This document shows positions 8,355-18,832 of a DNA stretch of 64,000 nt, piece after piece (positions within the stretch are counted from its first letter, which is position 1; the number at the start of each line of letters is the position of its first letter). Under the pieces are notes generated by a model. That model was not told the DNA's origin, made no database searches, and saw only the letters and a program-made list of their open reading frames with translations. The stretch is from CAVUAF01 sp963739375 (GTDB lineage: Bacteria > Acidobacteriota > Terriglobia > Terriglobales > Acidobacteriaceae), in NCBI GenBank assembly GCA_963739375.1, contig CAVUAF010000019.1, positions 56,132 to 120,131 on the forward strand. Reading direction: 5' to 3'. The position numbers were made by a program, and so were the translations under genes.

Positions 8355-9377
8355 ATGGGGGAAGCAGCGGGCCGTAAGGCGGGAGCCAAGCAGCTGGAGT
8401 TCGAACTGGCGCTGGAGTTCCTGCGCGTGGTGGAGGAAGCGGCCGTGGCCGCCGCCAAGACCATGGGGCAGGGCGACCGCCAGCATGCCGACCACGTGGC
8501 CGTGGAATCCATGCGCCGCACCATGGACACCGTGCACATGCAGGGCACGATCGTAATCGGCGAGGGGGAGCGCGACGAAGCGCCGATGCTCTTCATCGGC
8601 GAAAAGGTCGGCGCCCCGCAGCTCGACGGCATGAAGTTCCCGGAAGTCGACATCGCGGTGGACCCCCTGGAAGGCACCAACTTGTGCGCCACCGGCGCTC
8701 CCAACGCCATCACCGTGCTGGCGGCGAGCGAACGCGGCGGGCTGCTGCACGCGCCCGACTGTTACATGGAGAAGATCATCGTCGGGCCGTCGTGCAAGGG
8801 CGCGGTGGACATCGACGCGCCGGTGAAGGACAACCTGAAGGCCATCGCCCAGCGGCTGGAGCGCGACGTGGCCGACCTGGTGGTGATCGTGCTGGACCGT
8901 GACCGGCACCAGCAGCTGGTGAGCGACATTCGCGCCGCCGGGGCGCGCATCCGCCTGATCAGCGACGGCGACCTCTCGGCCGGCATCGCCGCCGCCGTCA
9001 TCGGCACCGGCGTGCATGCGGTCATGGGCTCGGGGGGCGCCCCGGAGGGCGTGATCACCGCCGCCGCCATGCGCTGCCTCAACGGACACATGCAGGGGCG
9101 GCTGCTCATCAACAAGCCGGAACTGGCAGAGCGCGTCGCCCAGATGGGGATCAAGGACAAGCACCGCGTCTACACCGAGAAAGACCTGGCCCCCGGGCGG
9201 AGCATCATCTTTGCCGCCACCGGGGTGACCGAGGGCTCGCTGCTCAAGGGCGTCCGCTTTTTCGGGGAAGGGACACGCACCCAGTCGCTGGTCATGACGC
9301 TGGAAACCGGCGCCATCCGGTTCATTGACAGCATCCACCTGAACAAGAAGCCGGACGTGAAGGTGAGGTTCGCGTAG
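8355..9377 (+). CDS. glpX: Class II fructose-1,6-bisphosphatase
   Basis: GlpX hydrolyses fructose 1,6-bisphosphate to fructose 6-phosphate in gluconeogenesis. The 340-residue protein has the metal-binding signature VDPLEGTN at about residues 105-112, the GEGERDEAPML motif, and the downstream GSGGAPEG and GRLLINKPELAERV segments of the class II family. The ATG at 8355 is chosen over 8307 because GGGGAGG lies five bases upstream and the family begins near here. Length is typical. The gene stands alone and the downstream neighbour is convergent. Confidence 0.95.
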   Translation: MGEAAGRKAGAKQLEFELALEFLRVVEEAAVAAAKTMGQGDRQHADHVAVESMRRTMDTVHMQGTIVIGEGERDEAPMLFIGEKVGAPQLDGMKFPEVDIAVDPLEGTNLCATGAPNAITVLAASERGGLLHAPDCYMEKIIVGPSCKGAVDIDAPVKDNLKAIAQRLERDVADLVVIVLDRDRHQQLVSDIRAAGARIRLISDGDLSAGIAAAVIGTGVHAVMGSGGAPEGVITAAAMRCLNGHMQGRLLINKPELAERVAQMGIKDKHRVYTEKDLAPGRSIIFAATGVTEGSLLKGVRFFGEGTRTQSLVMTLETGAIRFIDSIHLNKKPDVKVRFA

Positions 9378-9476
9378 AAACACCTACCACAGAGGCACAG
9401 AGACACAGAAGAGATTTAGGCATTTGGTGATTTAGGGATTTGGCGATTTGCCGGCTTCGTCGGCGCGCCGCCAGCA

Positions 9477-9773
9477 CTACGCGGTGAACTCCAGGCCATA
9501 CCGCTTGCCGGCGCGGCTGCGCACGATGGCGGTGCGACGTTTAGCCGGTGAGCCATCGCCGAGTTCGTAGGCCAGTTCCACCTGCTCACCGATTTCGAGT
9601 TCCCCGTCGAAATACGCTCCCATGCCGCTCTGGCTCAGGTCTTTGCTGCGCCCGCGAAAGGTCCTGCCGCCGGCGCTGACGGTCACGATGAGTTCCATGC
9701 GGTAGCGCGGATGCTGGCGGCGATCCGCCGCCGTCTCCGTCTTGCGGCCAAAAATTCGTTTGAGCCAGCGCAT
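9477..9773 (-). CDS. PilZ-domain protein
   Basis: A 98-residue single-domain PilZ protein, a likely c-di-GMP receptor. The first binding motif RRQHPRYR lies at about residues 18-25 and the second, DLSQSGMGAYFDGEL, in the middle of the chain (the D/NxSxxG type). Basic residues precede the domain (RWLKRIFGRK). I use the ATG at 9773 because upstream sequence in the longer frame is not PilZ-like. No enzyme domain is attached, so it probably acts through a partner protein. Confidence 0.85.
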   Translation of the reverse strand: MRWLKRIFGRKTETAADRRQHPRYRMELIVTVSAGGRTFRGRSKDLSQSGMGAYFDGELEIGEQVELAYELGDGSPAKRRTAIVRSRAGKRYGLEFTA

Positions 9774-9907
9774 GGTCGAGAAACTACCGCACCCCGGCCG
9801 AGGGCCGGGCAAGTCATGCCAGCAGCTTACCGTTTTTCTGCGGCCGCGCAAGTTACCGAAGGAACGCGGGCCCAGCGCCCTTGCCGCCGCCATTACAATG
9901 GCGGGCC

Positions 9908-11548
9908 ATGACTCGCTTCCTGGGTTGCATTCTCTGCCTGTGTTGCTGCGTCGCCGGGGTTCCGGGACAGGCGGCGCCGGCGCCCCTTACGCTCGACCTG
10001 CTGTTCACCAACGCGCGGCTGCTCGATGGCAGCGGCAACCCGTGGCGGAGGGCCGACGTCGGCATCCGCGGCGATCGCATCGCTTTCGTCGGCGACGCGC
10101 AGCGCGCCCCGGTGGCGGCGCAGCAGACGCTCGACCTGCGCGGCCTCTACCTGGCGCCGGGATTCATCGATCTGCACACCCACAGCCTCGGCATCCTCAG
10201 CGACGTCAAGCAAAGGGAAAACCTGCCGTACTTGATGCAGGGGGTCACCACGGTGGTCGCCGGGAACGACGGCAACTCGCCGTGGCCCATCGCGCGGATG
10301 CTCGAAACGCTGGAGAGCCAGGGCATCGGCACCAACGCGGCGCTGTTTGTCGGGTTCGGCACCATTCGCCGCCAGGTGCTGCAAATGTCGGACCGGGCGC
10401 CCAATCCCGAGGAGCTGCGGCGCGAGCAGGACCTCGCCCGCCAGGGCATGCGCGAGGGCGCCATCGGGCTTTCGACCGGCCTCTTCTACACCCCGCAAAG
10501 CTGGTCGAAGACCGACGAGGTGATCGCGGTGGCCAAGGCGGCGGGGGAGCTGGGCGGCTTCTACGATTCACACTTGCGCGACGAAGACAGCTACAACATC
10601 GGGGTGCGGGCGGCGGTGGCGGAGCTGATCGAAATCAGCCGCCAGGCGCACCTCCCGGGCATGGTGTCGCACATCAAGTGCCTGGGGCGCGAAGCCTGGG
10701 GCTGCTCGAAGGACGTGATCGAGATGGTGCGCAAAGCGCGCGAAGAGGGCCTGCAAATCGTCGCCAACCAGTATCCGTACACCGCCTCGGAAACGGCGCT
10801 GGAAGCGGCGGTGTTTCCCAACTGGGCGGCGGTGGGCGGGCGGCAGAAGATGGTGGAGCGCATCGACGATCCCGCCACGCGGCAGAAGCTGGCGGGCGAG
10901 ATTCCGGCGCTGATCGCGAAGCGCGGCGGGCCCGACACCCTGGTGCTGGCCGGGTTCAATCCCGACCGCAACGCGGCGCCGTCGGCCGTGCCGCCGGTGG
11001 ACCGCTCCATCGTGGGGAAATCGCTGGAGCAGATTGCGCAAGAGTGGCAGGTAGCGCCGGAAGAGGCGGTGCTGCGCATCGTGCGCGCCGGAGGCACCAG
11101 CGTGGTCTCGCACAACATGACGGAGAGCGACGTCGCCGAGTTCATGAAGCAGGACTGGGTGGCCACCGGCAGCGACGGCTCGGGCGGGCATCCGCGGCTC
11201 TATGGGACGTTCGCGCTGCGCCTGGAAAAGTACGTGGTGGCGGACAAGGTCACCACGCTGCCGTTTGCCATCCGCGCCATGAGCAGCCTGCCGGCGCAGA
11301 TTGCCGGCTTCAGCGAGCGCGGCATGGTCGCGCCCGGATACTTCGCCGACCTCGTGGTATTCGATCTGGCGAAGGTGCACACGCCCGCCACCTACCTGGA
11401 GCCCGCGAAGTATGCCGAGGGCTGCGTGTACGTTTTAGTGAATGGGAAATTCGTGGTGAAGGACGGGCAGCCGACACACGTCCTCGCCGGCCGCGCGCTG
11501 CGGGGTCCGGCGTATGGCAGGCAGATGTCGGCAGCGGTGGGGAAGTAG
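9908..11548 (+). CDS. Secreted N-acyl-D-amino-acid deacylase (amidohydrolase superfamily)
   Basis: A 546-residue metal-dependent hydrolase predicted to remove acyl groups from N-acyl-D-amino acids, releasing D-amino acids. It has a signal peptide rich in Cys and Leu (FLGCILCLCCCVAG). Metal ligands are visible: LAPGFIDLHTHS at about residue 80, the SHIKCLGRE histidine in mid-chain and the GSDGSGGHP aspartate near residue 415. The C-terminal part returns to the composite beta-sandwich (APGYFADLVVFD). The start ATG at 9908 sits just before the hydrophobic core. It is followed after 37 bases by the S9 peptidase, suggesting a peptide-scavenging pair. Confidence 0.88.
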   Translation: MTRFLGCILCLCCCVAGVPGQAAPAPLTLDLLFTNARLLDGSGNPWRRADVGIRGDRIAFVGDAQRAPVAAQQTLDLRGLYLAPGFIDLHTHSLGILSDVKQRENLPYLMQGVTTVVAGNDGNSPWPIARMLETLESQGIGTNAALFVGFGTIRRQVLQMSDRAPNPEELRREQDLARQGMREGAIGLSTGLFYTPQSWSKTDEVIAVAKAAGELGGFYDSHLRDEDSYNIGVRAAVAELIEISRQAHLPGMVSHIKCLGREAWGCSKDVIEMVRKAREEGLQIVANQYPYTASETALEAAVFPNWAAVGGRQKMVERIDDPATRQKLAGEIPALIAKRGGPDTLVLAGFNPDRNAAPSAVPPVDRSIVGKSLEQIAQEWQVAPEEAVLRIVRAGGTSVVSHNMTESDVAEFMKQDWVATGSDGSGGHPRLYGTFALRLEKYVVADKVTTLPFAIRAMSSLPAQIAGFSERGMVAPGYFADLVVFDLAKVHTPATYLEPAKYAEGCVYVLVNGKFVVKDGQPTHVLAGRALRGPAYGRQMSAAVGK

Positions 11549-11585
11549 AAGCTCACCACAACTTGGAGATCGCCAGGAGGCAGGA

Positions 11586-13640
11586 ATGACTCGTCGTGTG
11601 GCCGCCATTGTGCTCGTAATCGTCGCGTCCGTTGCCGCCCAGGAGCGCGGTTTCACCAGCGCCGATTTTCTGCAATTGCGCTTCGTAACGGGCGTGGAGC
11701 TCTCCCCTGACGGCACGCGCGTGGCCTACACGGTCGAGAACAACGACGGCCCCGTACGTCCCTACGGCCAGCTGCACCTCATGACGCTGGCCGACGGGCG
11801 CGACCTGGCGCTGTGCTCCGGGCAGGAGGGATGTGGCGGGCCGGTGTGGTCGCCGGATGGTCAGGCGCTGTTGTATCGCGGGACGCTCAACGGGAAACAC
11901 GGCCTGCTGGTGGCGCGCGCCGACGGCTCGGGGGCGCGCTTCCTCGCCGCCACCGAGGGCACCAACACGCCGCTGCAAATTACCGGCAGCGACGTAGCCT
12001 GGTCGCCCGACGGCAAGCGCGATCGCCTTCGTTTCGGCAGTCCCGGGACCCGAGACCGCCGCCGCCACCGGCGATCCCATCGTGATCACGCGCTACCTCT
12101 ACAAGCCCGAGTATTACGAGGGGAACTCGCACTTCAACGACAACCGGCGGCTGCACATCTTCATCGTGGACGTGGCCGGCGGCCCGCCGCGGCAACTCAC
12201 CACCGGGGACTTCATGACGAGCACTCGATCGACTGGTCGCCGAACGGGCGAGGAGATCCTCTTCGTCTCCAACCGCGAGCCGAACGCCGACGAGTTCTTC
12301 AACTACGACATCTTCGCGGTGAGCGTCGCCGACGGCAGCGATGCGGCAGCTCACGGCGACCGAAGAGCGCCGAGTATCGAGCCGCGCTGGTCGCCGGACG
12401 GAAAGACGATTGCGTACCGGGCCACGCAGCGCGGCCTCACCGACCTCGAGACCGACGATGGAGGACACGCACGTCTGGGTGATGAATGCGGACGGCACCG
12501 GACCGGCGCGAGGTCGGGGCCGCCGATCGACAACCGCCAGGGCCCGCCGGTGTGGGCGCCGGACGGCAGCGCGCTCTACTTCACGGTGCAGGAGCGCGGC
12601 AGCAATCACGTGTACCGCGTCGCCGCTGGCCGGCGGCAGCCCGGAGAGCGTGATCGCCGAGCGCGGCGCGGTGGTTGCGTTCTCGCTGGCCCGAGGACGG
12701 CAGCCTGGCCTACACCTTCACCGGTCCGAACGATGTCACGGAGCTTTTCCTGAAGCGCGCCAACCAGCCCGACGCGCCAGCTCACCAGCTGAACCAGCAA
12801 CTGCTGGCCGGGAAAGCCGGTCGCCGAGGTCGAGGCCTTCACTTCGTCACCAACGACAACAAGTGGAGACGTGGAAGCGTTCCTGACCAGGCCCGTCGGC
12901 CTCGACCGCCGAATCGAAAAGTACCCGCTCATCGTGAACATTCACGGCGGGCCGCACGGCCAGCAGGGCCCGGCCTTCAACTTCAAGAACCAGGTGTACG
13001 CGGCGCGCGGCTGGGCCACCCTGATGGTGAACTTCCGCGGCTCCACCGGCTACGGGCAGGAGTTCGCCGACGCGGTGTTTCGCCGACCAGAACGGCAACG
13101 AGGCGCAGGACGTGCTCTACGGCGTGGGCGCGGCCCTGCGCCGCTACCCGTGGATCGACCGCGAGCGCCTCGGCATCGAGGGCGGGAGCTACGGCGGGCA
13201 GCTCACCGCGTGGCTCATCACCCAGACCTCCATCTTCAAGCGCCGCGATTCCCCTCGCCGCCATCACCAACCTGATCAGCTACAACTACATGACCTACTA
13301 CAACCAGTACGAGGAGATGGAGTGGGGGGTGCGGCCGCACCAGGGCAACCTGATGGACGTGCTGTGGGAGCGCTCGGCGCTGAAGCACGTCGCCGCGGTC
13401 AAGACGCCGACCCTGCTGATCCACGGGGAGAACGACAACGACGTGCCCATCGCCGAGGCCGAGCAGTTCTACATCGCGCTGAAGGACGTGGGGGTGGAAA
13501 CGGTGATGGTGCGATATCCGCGCGAGGGGCACGGGCTGCGCGAGCCGAAGCACGTCGTCGACAGCTTCGAGCGCAGCATCGCCTGGTACGAGAAGCACTT
13601 CGCCCAGCCACAGCCGGCGGCCGCAGCGGCGCCACGCTGA
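11586..13640 (+). CDS. Secreted S9 family prolyl oligopeptidase-type peptidase (frameshifted)
   Basis: Dipeptidyl or acylaminoacyl peptidase of family S9, split over all three frames. The start ATG at 11,586 has AGGAGG upstream and a signal peptide (VAAIVLVIVASVAAQ). The N-terminal beta-propeller shows PD40 repeats: ELSPDGTRVAY, PVWSPDGQALLY, DVAWSPDGK, WAPDGSALYF. The C-terminal alpha/beta hydrolase has the HGGPHGQQGPAF oxyanion segment, nucleophile GGSYGG near 13,186, acid HGENDNDVP near 13,425 and histidine REGHGLREP near 13,527. The coding frame changes many times between about 12,020 and 13,260, mostly fitting single extra bases, for example one T in GTGTTTCGCC near 13,080. Every catalytic element survives, so sequence error is likelier than decay. 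Confidence 0.85.
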
Positions 13641-14411
13641 GCGGGCGGCAGACTTCTGCCCAGTGTCGGTTGCACGACACTCCTTGTTAGCCAATAGGGG
13701 AACTTTCGCGGCGCAATGCGCGGCACGCCAGCGGATGCTGGCCCGGTGGGAGAGAAAAATGTGGGCGGGGCTGCAACTACAACCGCCGTTTTCCCCAAAA
13801 CGCGAGTGCAGCCGTGGCCCCGCCCGCAACTGCTGGAACAAAGTGCCTGCTTGCGCCCCGCTGAACACGGGGTCGTACTGCTTATGAAGCCCGTTTACCC
13901 CGAGATGTCGCCCGCCGGCCTGGGCGCACCTGCGGCCTATGAATCCACAAATGAAAAGAATGCTCCGTCCGGCTCGGGGGAGGGAGTCGAGGCCGGACAA
14001 CCCGTAAGGAGCAGAGCGAGCCGTATTCCACCGCCTACGGACTCGCGTTGGAAAAAAGTCTCCAGCGGCTTCCATCCGTGGTCGAGACAACGGTGGTGGC
14101 TTATTCAGGCTGTCCGGCGGGAGTGATTGTATGCCCGAAGGCGGGCAGCGTGGAGTACCTCGTAGGGAATAATCGCCCCGAGGCATTGATAATTCATGAG
14201 TTATTGACTAAGCGATAAATATTGCCGAATTGCCGAAGTGCGGAATTGCCGAATTGAGGCTGGGAGAATACGACGTCCTTTTCCTGGCGGCAGTGTTGCG
14301 ATAGGGATCCTTCGACTCGCACTCGGTCGCATGCGACCACCCCAGCAAGCCAAAACCAGGCTCGCTGGGGACCCCGGCTGCGCTTCCTCGCGCTCGCTCA
14401 GGATGACAACG
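13641..14411. other. Intergenic region, no gene recognised
   Basis: About 770 bases without a supported gene. GGCAGACTTCTGCC at 13,647-13,660 is a short palindrome related to two copies at 23,242-23,276. GGGCGGGGC at 13,763 and GCCCCGCCC at 13,817 could pair around a long loop. A short repeat of the GAATTGCCGAA type lies at 14,222-14,262, and an interspersed palindromic element (GGATCCTTCGACTC...CTCAGGATGACAA) at 14,306-14,408. A structured RNA in 13,700-14,150 is possible but I see no family match. Confidence 0.55.
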
Positions 14412-16330
14412 CTAGAGGGTGGGGCCGCGGACGAGGCGCAGGGCCTCACTGAGCGCGTTGCCCTGGCCGGGGCCGCGCGGCCCGCCGCCGCCGTTGCCGT
14501 CGTCCACCACGTCGCCCTCGCCCGGAGCCAGGAACAGGTTCGCCTCCAGGCCGTGCTGCTTGGTGTAGAGCTCGAAATAGCGGCCGCGAGCGGCGTAGAG
14601 CTGCCTGGTGGGTGCCGCGCTCCACGATGCGGCCGCTCCTCGACCACCAGGATCTGCTCGGCGCGGCGGATGGTGGAGAGGCGGTGGGCGATGACGAACG
14701 TCGTGCGGCCGTGCATGAGGTAGCGCCAGCCCGTCCTGGATCAGCGCCTCGGACTCGGAATCGAGGCTGGAGGTGGCCTCGTCGAGGATCAGGATGCGCG
14801 GATCGGCCAGGATGGCGCGCGCGATCGAGACGCGCTGCCGCTGCCCGCCGGAGAGCTTGACGCCGCGCTCGCCGACCAGCGTGTCGTACTGCTTCGGGAA
14901 ACTTTTCGGCGAACTCGTCGACGCGCGCGATGCGGCAGGCGCGCAGGATCTGCGTCCTCGCTGGCTCGGGGCCGCGCGAAGGCGACGTTCTCGCGGATCG
15001 TGCCGTCGAACAGGAACGTTTCCTGCAGCACGACGCCGAGCTGCGTGCGATAGGAATCGAGCCGCACCGTGGCCAGGTCCACGCCGTCGACGAGCACGCG
15101 GCCGCGCCCGTGGGCCATGGAACGCCGCCACCAGGCCGATGATGGTGGACTTGCCCGACCCGGACGGCCCGACCAGCGCCGTCACCGTGCCGGGGGCGGA
15201 GCTCGAAGGAGACGTCGTGGAGCACCGCGCTTGCTCGGCGTCGTAGGCGAAGCTCGACGTGCTCGAAAGCGAGGTCGCCCGCGATGCCGAGCATGGCGAC
15301 GGTGCGGCGCGGGTCTTCGTCTTCGGGCTGCTCGCGCAGGATCTCGCGCGTGCGTTCGAGCCCCGCGATGGCCTCGGTGAACTGCGTGCCGATGCTGACG
15401 ATCTGAAAGACCGGCGCCACCAGGAAGGCCAGGAAGAGCATGGTGTAGCTGAAGAAGCTCGCCCACCGTCATGCGTGCCGGCCGAAGATCTGCCGCGCCC
15501 CGATGTACATCACCACCGCGCCCACCAGCCCCATGAGGACGGTGGCGGAAAGGCTCATCAGCGACATGGCGGTGAGCGTGCGCAGGACGTTGTCCAGCAG
15601 GCGCTGCACGCCGCCGGCGAAGACCTCGTGCTCGCGCGCCTCGGCGTGGTAGCCCTTGACCACCCGCACCCCGCCCAGCGATTCGGTGAGGCGCCCGGTG
15701 ACTTCGGCGTTGATCTTGCCGCGCTCGCGGAAGATGGGGCGGATGGTCCCGAAGACGCGCTGCATCAGCACCAGGAAGACGCCGAGAAACAAGGCGGCGA
15801 CGCCGGTCATGAGGGCGCTGATGCGCACCAACAGCACCAGGGCAATGGCCGCGGTCAGCAGCCCGCCGATAAACTCCACCAGGCCGGTGCCGATCAGGTT
15901 CCGCAGACCCTCGACGTCGTTCATGATGCGGGCGACGAGGGCGCCGGACTTGTTGGCGTCGTAGTAGGCGACGGGCGAGCCGCCCGATGTGCGCCTGCAC
16001 CTGCATGCGCAGTTCGGCGATCATCTTCTGGGCCGCCTTGGAGAGCAGTTGGGTGAGGGCGAACGAGGTGGCGCCCTGCACCAGCGTTGCGCCCAGGACG
16101 ACGCCCACCAGCGGCAGCAGCAGCTCGGTGCGGTGCTTCATGATGATGTCGTCGACCAGGAACTTGGTCGAGGCCGGCAGCACCAGGCCGCACATGCGGT
16201 TGACGGCCATCAGGATCAGGCCGAGCCCGAGCAGCGCACGGCGCGGCTTCATCAGTGCCCACACCTCGGGCAGGGCTTCGCGCCACTGCTCGCGCGCCGA
16301 CTTTTTCGGTTTTGCGGGGACGGCAGGCAT
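14412..16330 (-). CDS. ABC exporter half-transporter (MsbA/MdlB-like), frameshifted
   Basis: A transmembrane-plus-ATPase ABC exporter of about 635 residues that works as a dimer to export a lipid, peptide or drug. The membrane domain begins after a short basic leader (LLGLGLILMAVNRMCGLVLP) and continues in a second frame (ISALMTGVAALFLGVFLVLM). The ATPase has Walker A VGPSGSGKST near 15,160, Q-loop VVLQETFLFDG, signature LSGGQRQRVSIARAIL near 14,830, Walker B ILILDEATSSLDS and H-loop FVIAHRLSTIRRAE. The frame changes at least eight times between about 14,600 and 15,990. As every motif is intact, I treat the shifts as probable sequence errors. The substrate cannot be told. Confidence 0.87.
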
Positions 16331-16517
16331 GACAGAAAGCTATACCGCGCCGGCGCCGTGAAGCGCAACGCGGAATTTCGTTGGATGTGCGGAGCGGCGG
16401 CGAGATGCGAAATCTGGCGGCTACTTGGCGGAAGGCGGCGCGTCCGCCAAGATAACCTCCGGCCACCGCGGTGCATGTCCCTTGGGACGCAGCATACGTA
16501 ATGCCGCGCCGCGACGC

Positions 16518-16835
16518 TTACGGGGCGGAGCCGGAGGGATGGACCGGGGTGGTAGCGCCGTCGCCCACCACCGTGGTCCACTCGCGCACGTACCAGCGCT
16601 TGACCAGCCCGTTGCTGACGTACGGGTCGGCCTGCGCGAAGCGCTCCGCCACCGCCGGCGACTCGCCGCGAAAGAGCGTCATGGCGCCTTCGGCCGGATT
16701 TCCCAGCGCGCCGCCCAGCAGCAGTTCGCCGCGCGCGTGCGCCTGCCAGGCCAGCCGCAGGTGCTGATCGCGAAAAGCCGCCCGGCGCGTCGTGAATTCC
16801 TCGCCGACCTCGTAAAACAACAGGTAGTGCTTCAC
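16518..16835 (-). CDS. YCII-related domain protein
   Basis: A 105-residue protein of the YciI family. The fold start MKHYLLFYEVGE, the QHLRLAWQAHARGELLLGGA segment with its conserved His, and ERFAQADPYVSNGLV with the Asp-Pro-Tyr are characteristic. YciI proteins are ferredoxin-like folds; a few bind or hydrolyse small substrates but most are uncharacterised. The GTG start at 16,835 has GAGG six bases upstream. It begins two bases after the stop of the DinB gene, so the two are cotranscribed. Confidence 0.82.
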   Translation of the reverse strand: MKHYLLFYEVGEEFTTRRAAFRDQHLRLAWQAHARGELLLGGALGNPAEGAMTLFRGESPAVAERFAQADPYVSNGLVKRWYVREWTTVVGDGATTPVHPSGSAP

Positions 16836-16837
16836 GT

Positions 16838-17422
16838 TTACCTCGGGCGGCTGGCCGGGGGAACGATGCCGTTCGAGCGCAGGTATTCGACCATCTGCCC
16901 ATAGTGATCGAAGCAGTGGCCGACCAGGAGCACGCCCATGCCCAGCCGCGTGGTTTGTCCCGACCCGAACGGACTCTTGATGAACTGGGTGGCGTTTTCG
17001 GGCGTAACGCCGTTCAGCGTGCGGTGGCCGTAGGCGAAGGAGTCACGCAGGAATTTGATGATGTCGGCCTTGCTGGTGAGGTTGTCGGGGCCGGATTCAC
17101 CGGTGCCGATGTCCACCGGCACCTTCTCGCCGGCGATGGCGGCGGCCACCATGTAGTTGACCGCGGCCACGTGCCTCACCTGCTGCGCGAAAGTGCGCAC
17201 GCCCTTGAACTCGCCGTTCGTCGGAGCGTAATTGAATTTGTCTTCTGGCATCGCCTCGGCGGCCGAGACGAACTCGCCTTCCACGCCGCGCAACCCGTTA
17301 TTGAGCACCTGCGACATCGTGGGGGGCTGCGGCGGCGACGCCGGAGCTTGCCCCGTCTGCGCCGCAGCCGCCACCGCCAGCAAGAGAACAACCAGGGAAC
17401 CGAACAACCGAGTAGCTTTCAT
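16838..17422 (-). CDS. Secreted DinB-family protein
   Basis: A 194-residue DinB-fold protein (four-helix bundle, usually with a metal on three histidines). It has an N-terminal signal peptide (FGSLVVLLLAVAAAA), so it acts outside the cytoplasm. Candidate ligands are the His in QQVRHVAAVNYM and the pair in GHCFDHYGQMVEYLR near the C-terminus. The latter is the classic DinB motif. The ATG at 17,422 is preceded by AGGAGG eight bases upstream, which fixes the start. Its exact activity is unknown; relatives include thiol-dependent transferases. Confidence 0.85.
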   Translation of the reverse strand: MKATRLFGSLVVLLLAVAAAAQTGQAPASPPQPPTMSQVLNNGLRGVEGEFVSAAEAMPEDKFNYAPTNGEFKGVRTFAQQVRHVAAVNYMVAAAIAGEKVPVDIGTGESGPDNLTSKADIIKFLRDSFAYGHRTLNGVTPENATQFIKSPFGSGQTTRLGMGVLLVGHCFDHYGQMVEYLRSNGIVPPASRPR

Positions 17423-17459
17423 CGTTTGTTTCCTCCTGAAATTTTGAGCACAGAATTTA

Positions 17460-18770
17460 TCATGCGGCGCCGCCCACCGTTGGCGGCGTGACCTCGGCGG
17501 GAAATCCCGTCCAGGTGGCGCGCAACGGATAGCTGCGTACCGCCAGCACGCCGGCAGCGAGTCCCAGGGCGGCCACCGCCAGCGACGTCTCGATGCCAAA
17601 GCGGCCGGCCAGCGCCCCCCACAGGGCGCCGCCGGCAGCCATGCCGCCTTGCAGCACGAGCAAGTACATGGAGATGGCGCGCGCCCGCACCCAGCCCGGC
17701 GACATGGTCTGCGCCGAGAGGTTGAGGCTGGCCAGGATGCTGATCCAGGCTACGCCGCCCAGCAGCAGCACCGGCGAGAGCACCCAGAAATTGCGCGCGA
17801 TGCCGGCCACCAGCGTCACCAGGCCGAACACCACGCTGGCGATCGCCACCAGCACGTTGACGGTGAGCGCCCGGCGCATCAGGGGCAGCAGCGCCGCTCC
17901 CATCACCGCGCCGAAGCCGAGGCAGGCCAGCAGCAGCCCATAGCCGACCGAACCGTGTTGCGCGGAAATCAGCGGCAGCATGGCCCACAGCGCGCTGGCA
18001 AACAGGCTGAAGACGCCGGTGCGCACCAGCACCGCGCGAGCGGCCGGGGCGCGCCGCATGTAGGTCAGGCCGGCGCGTACGGCCGGCCACAGGCGCAGCT
18101 TCGGCAGCGGCGCCACATGCGGGCGGCGCTGCCAGCGCAGCAGGAATCCGATCACCCCCAGGAACGACAGCGCGTTCAGCATGAACGCCGTCCCCGATCC
18201 CGCCACCGCCACCACCACGCCGCCGAGCGCCGGGCCGACGGCGCGGGCCACGTTGAAGCCGGCGGAGTTGAGCGCCACGGCGCTGGCGAAACGTTCCTGG
18301 GAGACGATCTCCGGGGTGATCGCCTGCCAGGCCGGATCGTTCATCACCGCGCCCAGACCGAGCACGAAGGTGAAGGCGAGCAGCATCCAGGGCGTGACCT
18401 TGCCGGCCAGGGTCAGCGCCCCCAGCGCGGCCGCCGCCAGCGTCATCCAGACTTGCGTGGCCAGCAGCAGGCGGCGGCGGTCCACCAGGTCGGCCAGCGC
18501 GCCGGCGGGCAGCGCGATCAGGAACACCGGGAGCGCGTTGGCGGCCTGCACCAGCCCGACCAGCAGCGGCGCGCGCGCCTGGCCCATGGTGAGCGTGGTC
18601 ATCAGCCAGCCGGCCCCGACGTTCTGCATCCAGCTGCCGGTGAAAGAGATGACGGCGGCGATCCACAGGGAGCGGAAAAGCGGCTCATAGAGCGGCGACC
18701 ACGCATGCGCGACGCTGCGCTCCGCCGCCCTCGCCCGCATTACCGCCGCTCCCGCCTCGCTGTCTGCCAT
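17460..18770 (-). CDS. MFS transporter, enterobactin exporter (EntS)-like
   Basis: A 436-residue protein with about twelve hydrophobic segments of the major facilitator superfamily, of the MFS_3 type that includes EntS and other exporters. Marker segments are SFTGSWMQNVGAGWLM in helix 1, the loop LADLVDRRRLLLATQVWM and the NSAGFNVARAVGPALGGVV stretch. Start ATG at 18,770 is chosen over the TTG at 18,788; GGGAG lies upstream. The substrate is not evident; no siderophore genes are near. The end lies close to the DinB start, in the same orientation. Confidence 0.86.
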   Translation of the reverse strand: MADSEAGAAVMRARAAERSVAHAWSPLYEPLFRSLWIAAVISFTGSWMQNVGAGWLMTTLTMGQARAPLLVGLVQAANALPVFLIALPAGALADLVDRRRLLLATQVWMTLAAAALGALTLAGKVTPWMLLAFTFVLGLGAVMNDPAWQAITPEIVSQERFASAVALNSAGFNVARAVGPALGGVVVAVAGSGTAFMLNALSFLGVIGFLLRWQRRPHVAPLPKLRLWPAVRAGLTYMRRAPAARAVLVRTGVFSLFASALWAMLPLISAQHGSVGYGLLLACLGFGAVMGAALLPLMRRALTVNVLVAIASVVFGLVTLVAGIARNFWVLSPVLLLGGVAWISILASLNLSAQTMSPGWVRARAISMYLLVLQGGMAAGGALWGALAGRFGIETSLAVAALGLAAGVLAVRSYPLRATWTGFPAEVTPPTVGGAA

Positions 18771-18832
18771 GTCGCTCCCACGTGCCAAATCGATTTAGAC
18801 CGCTGCGCGCCGGGTTCGTTATCCCTCATCCC

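Noticed and set aside
8340..9383. Long antisense frame opposite glpX
   Set aside because: Shadow of high-GC coding sequence; glpX is certain.
13641..14411. Riboswitch or small RNA in the 13.6-14.4 kb spacer
   Set aside because: Some pairing is possible, but no known motif or promoter-terminator pair supports it.
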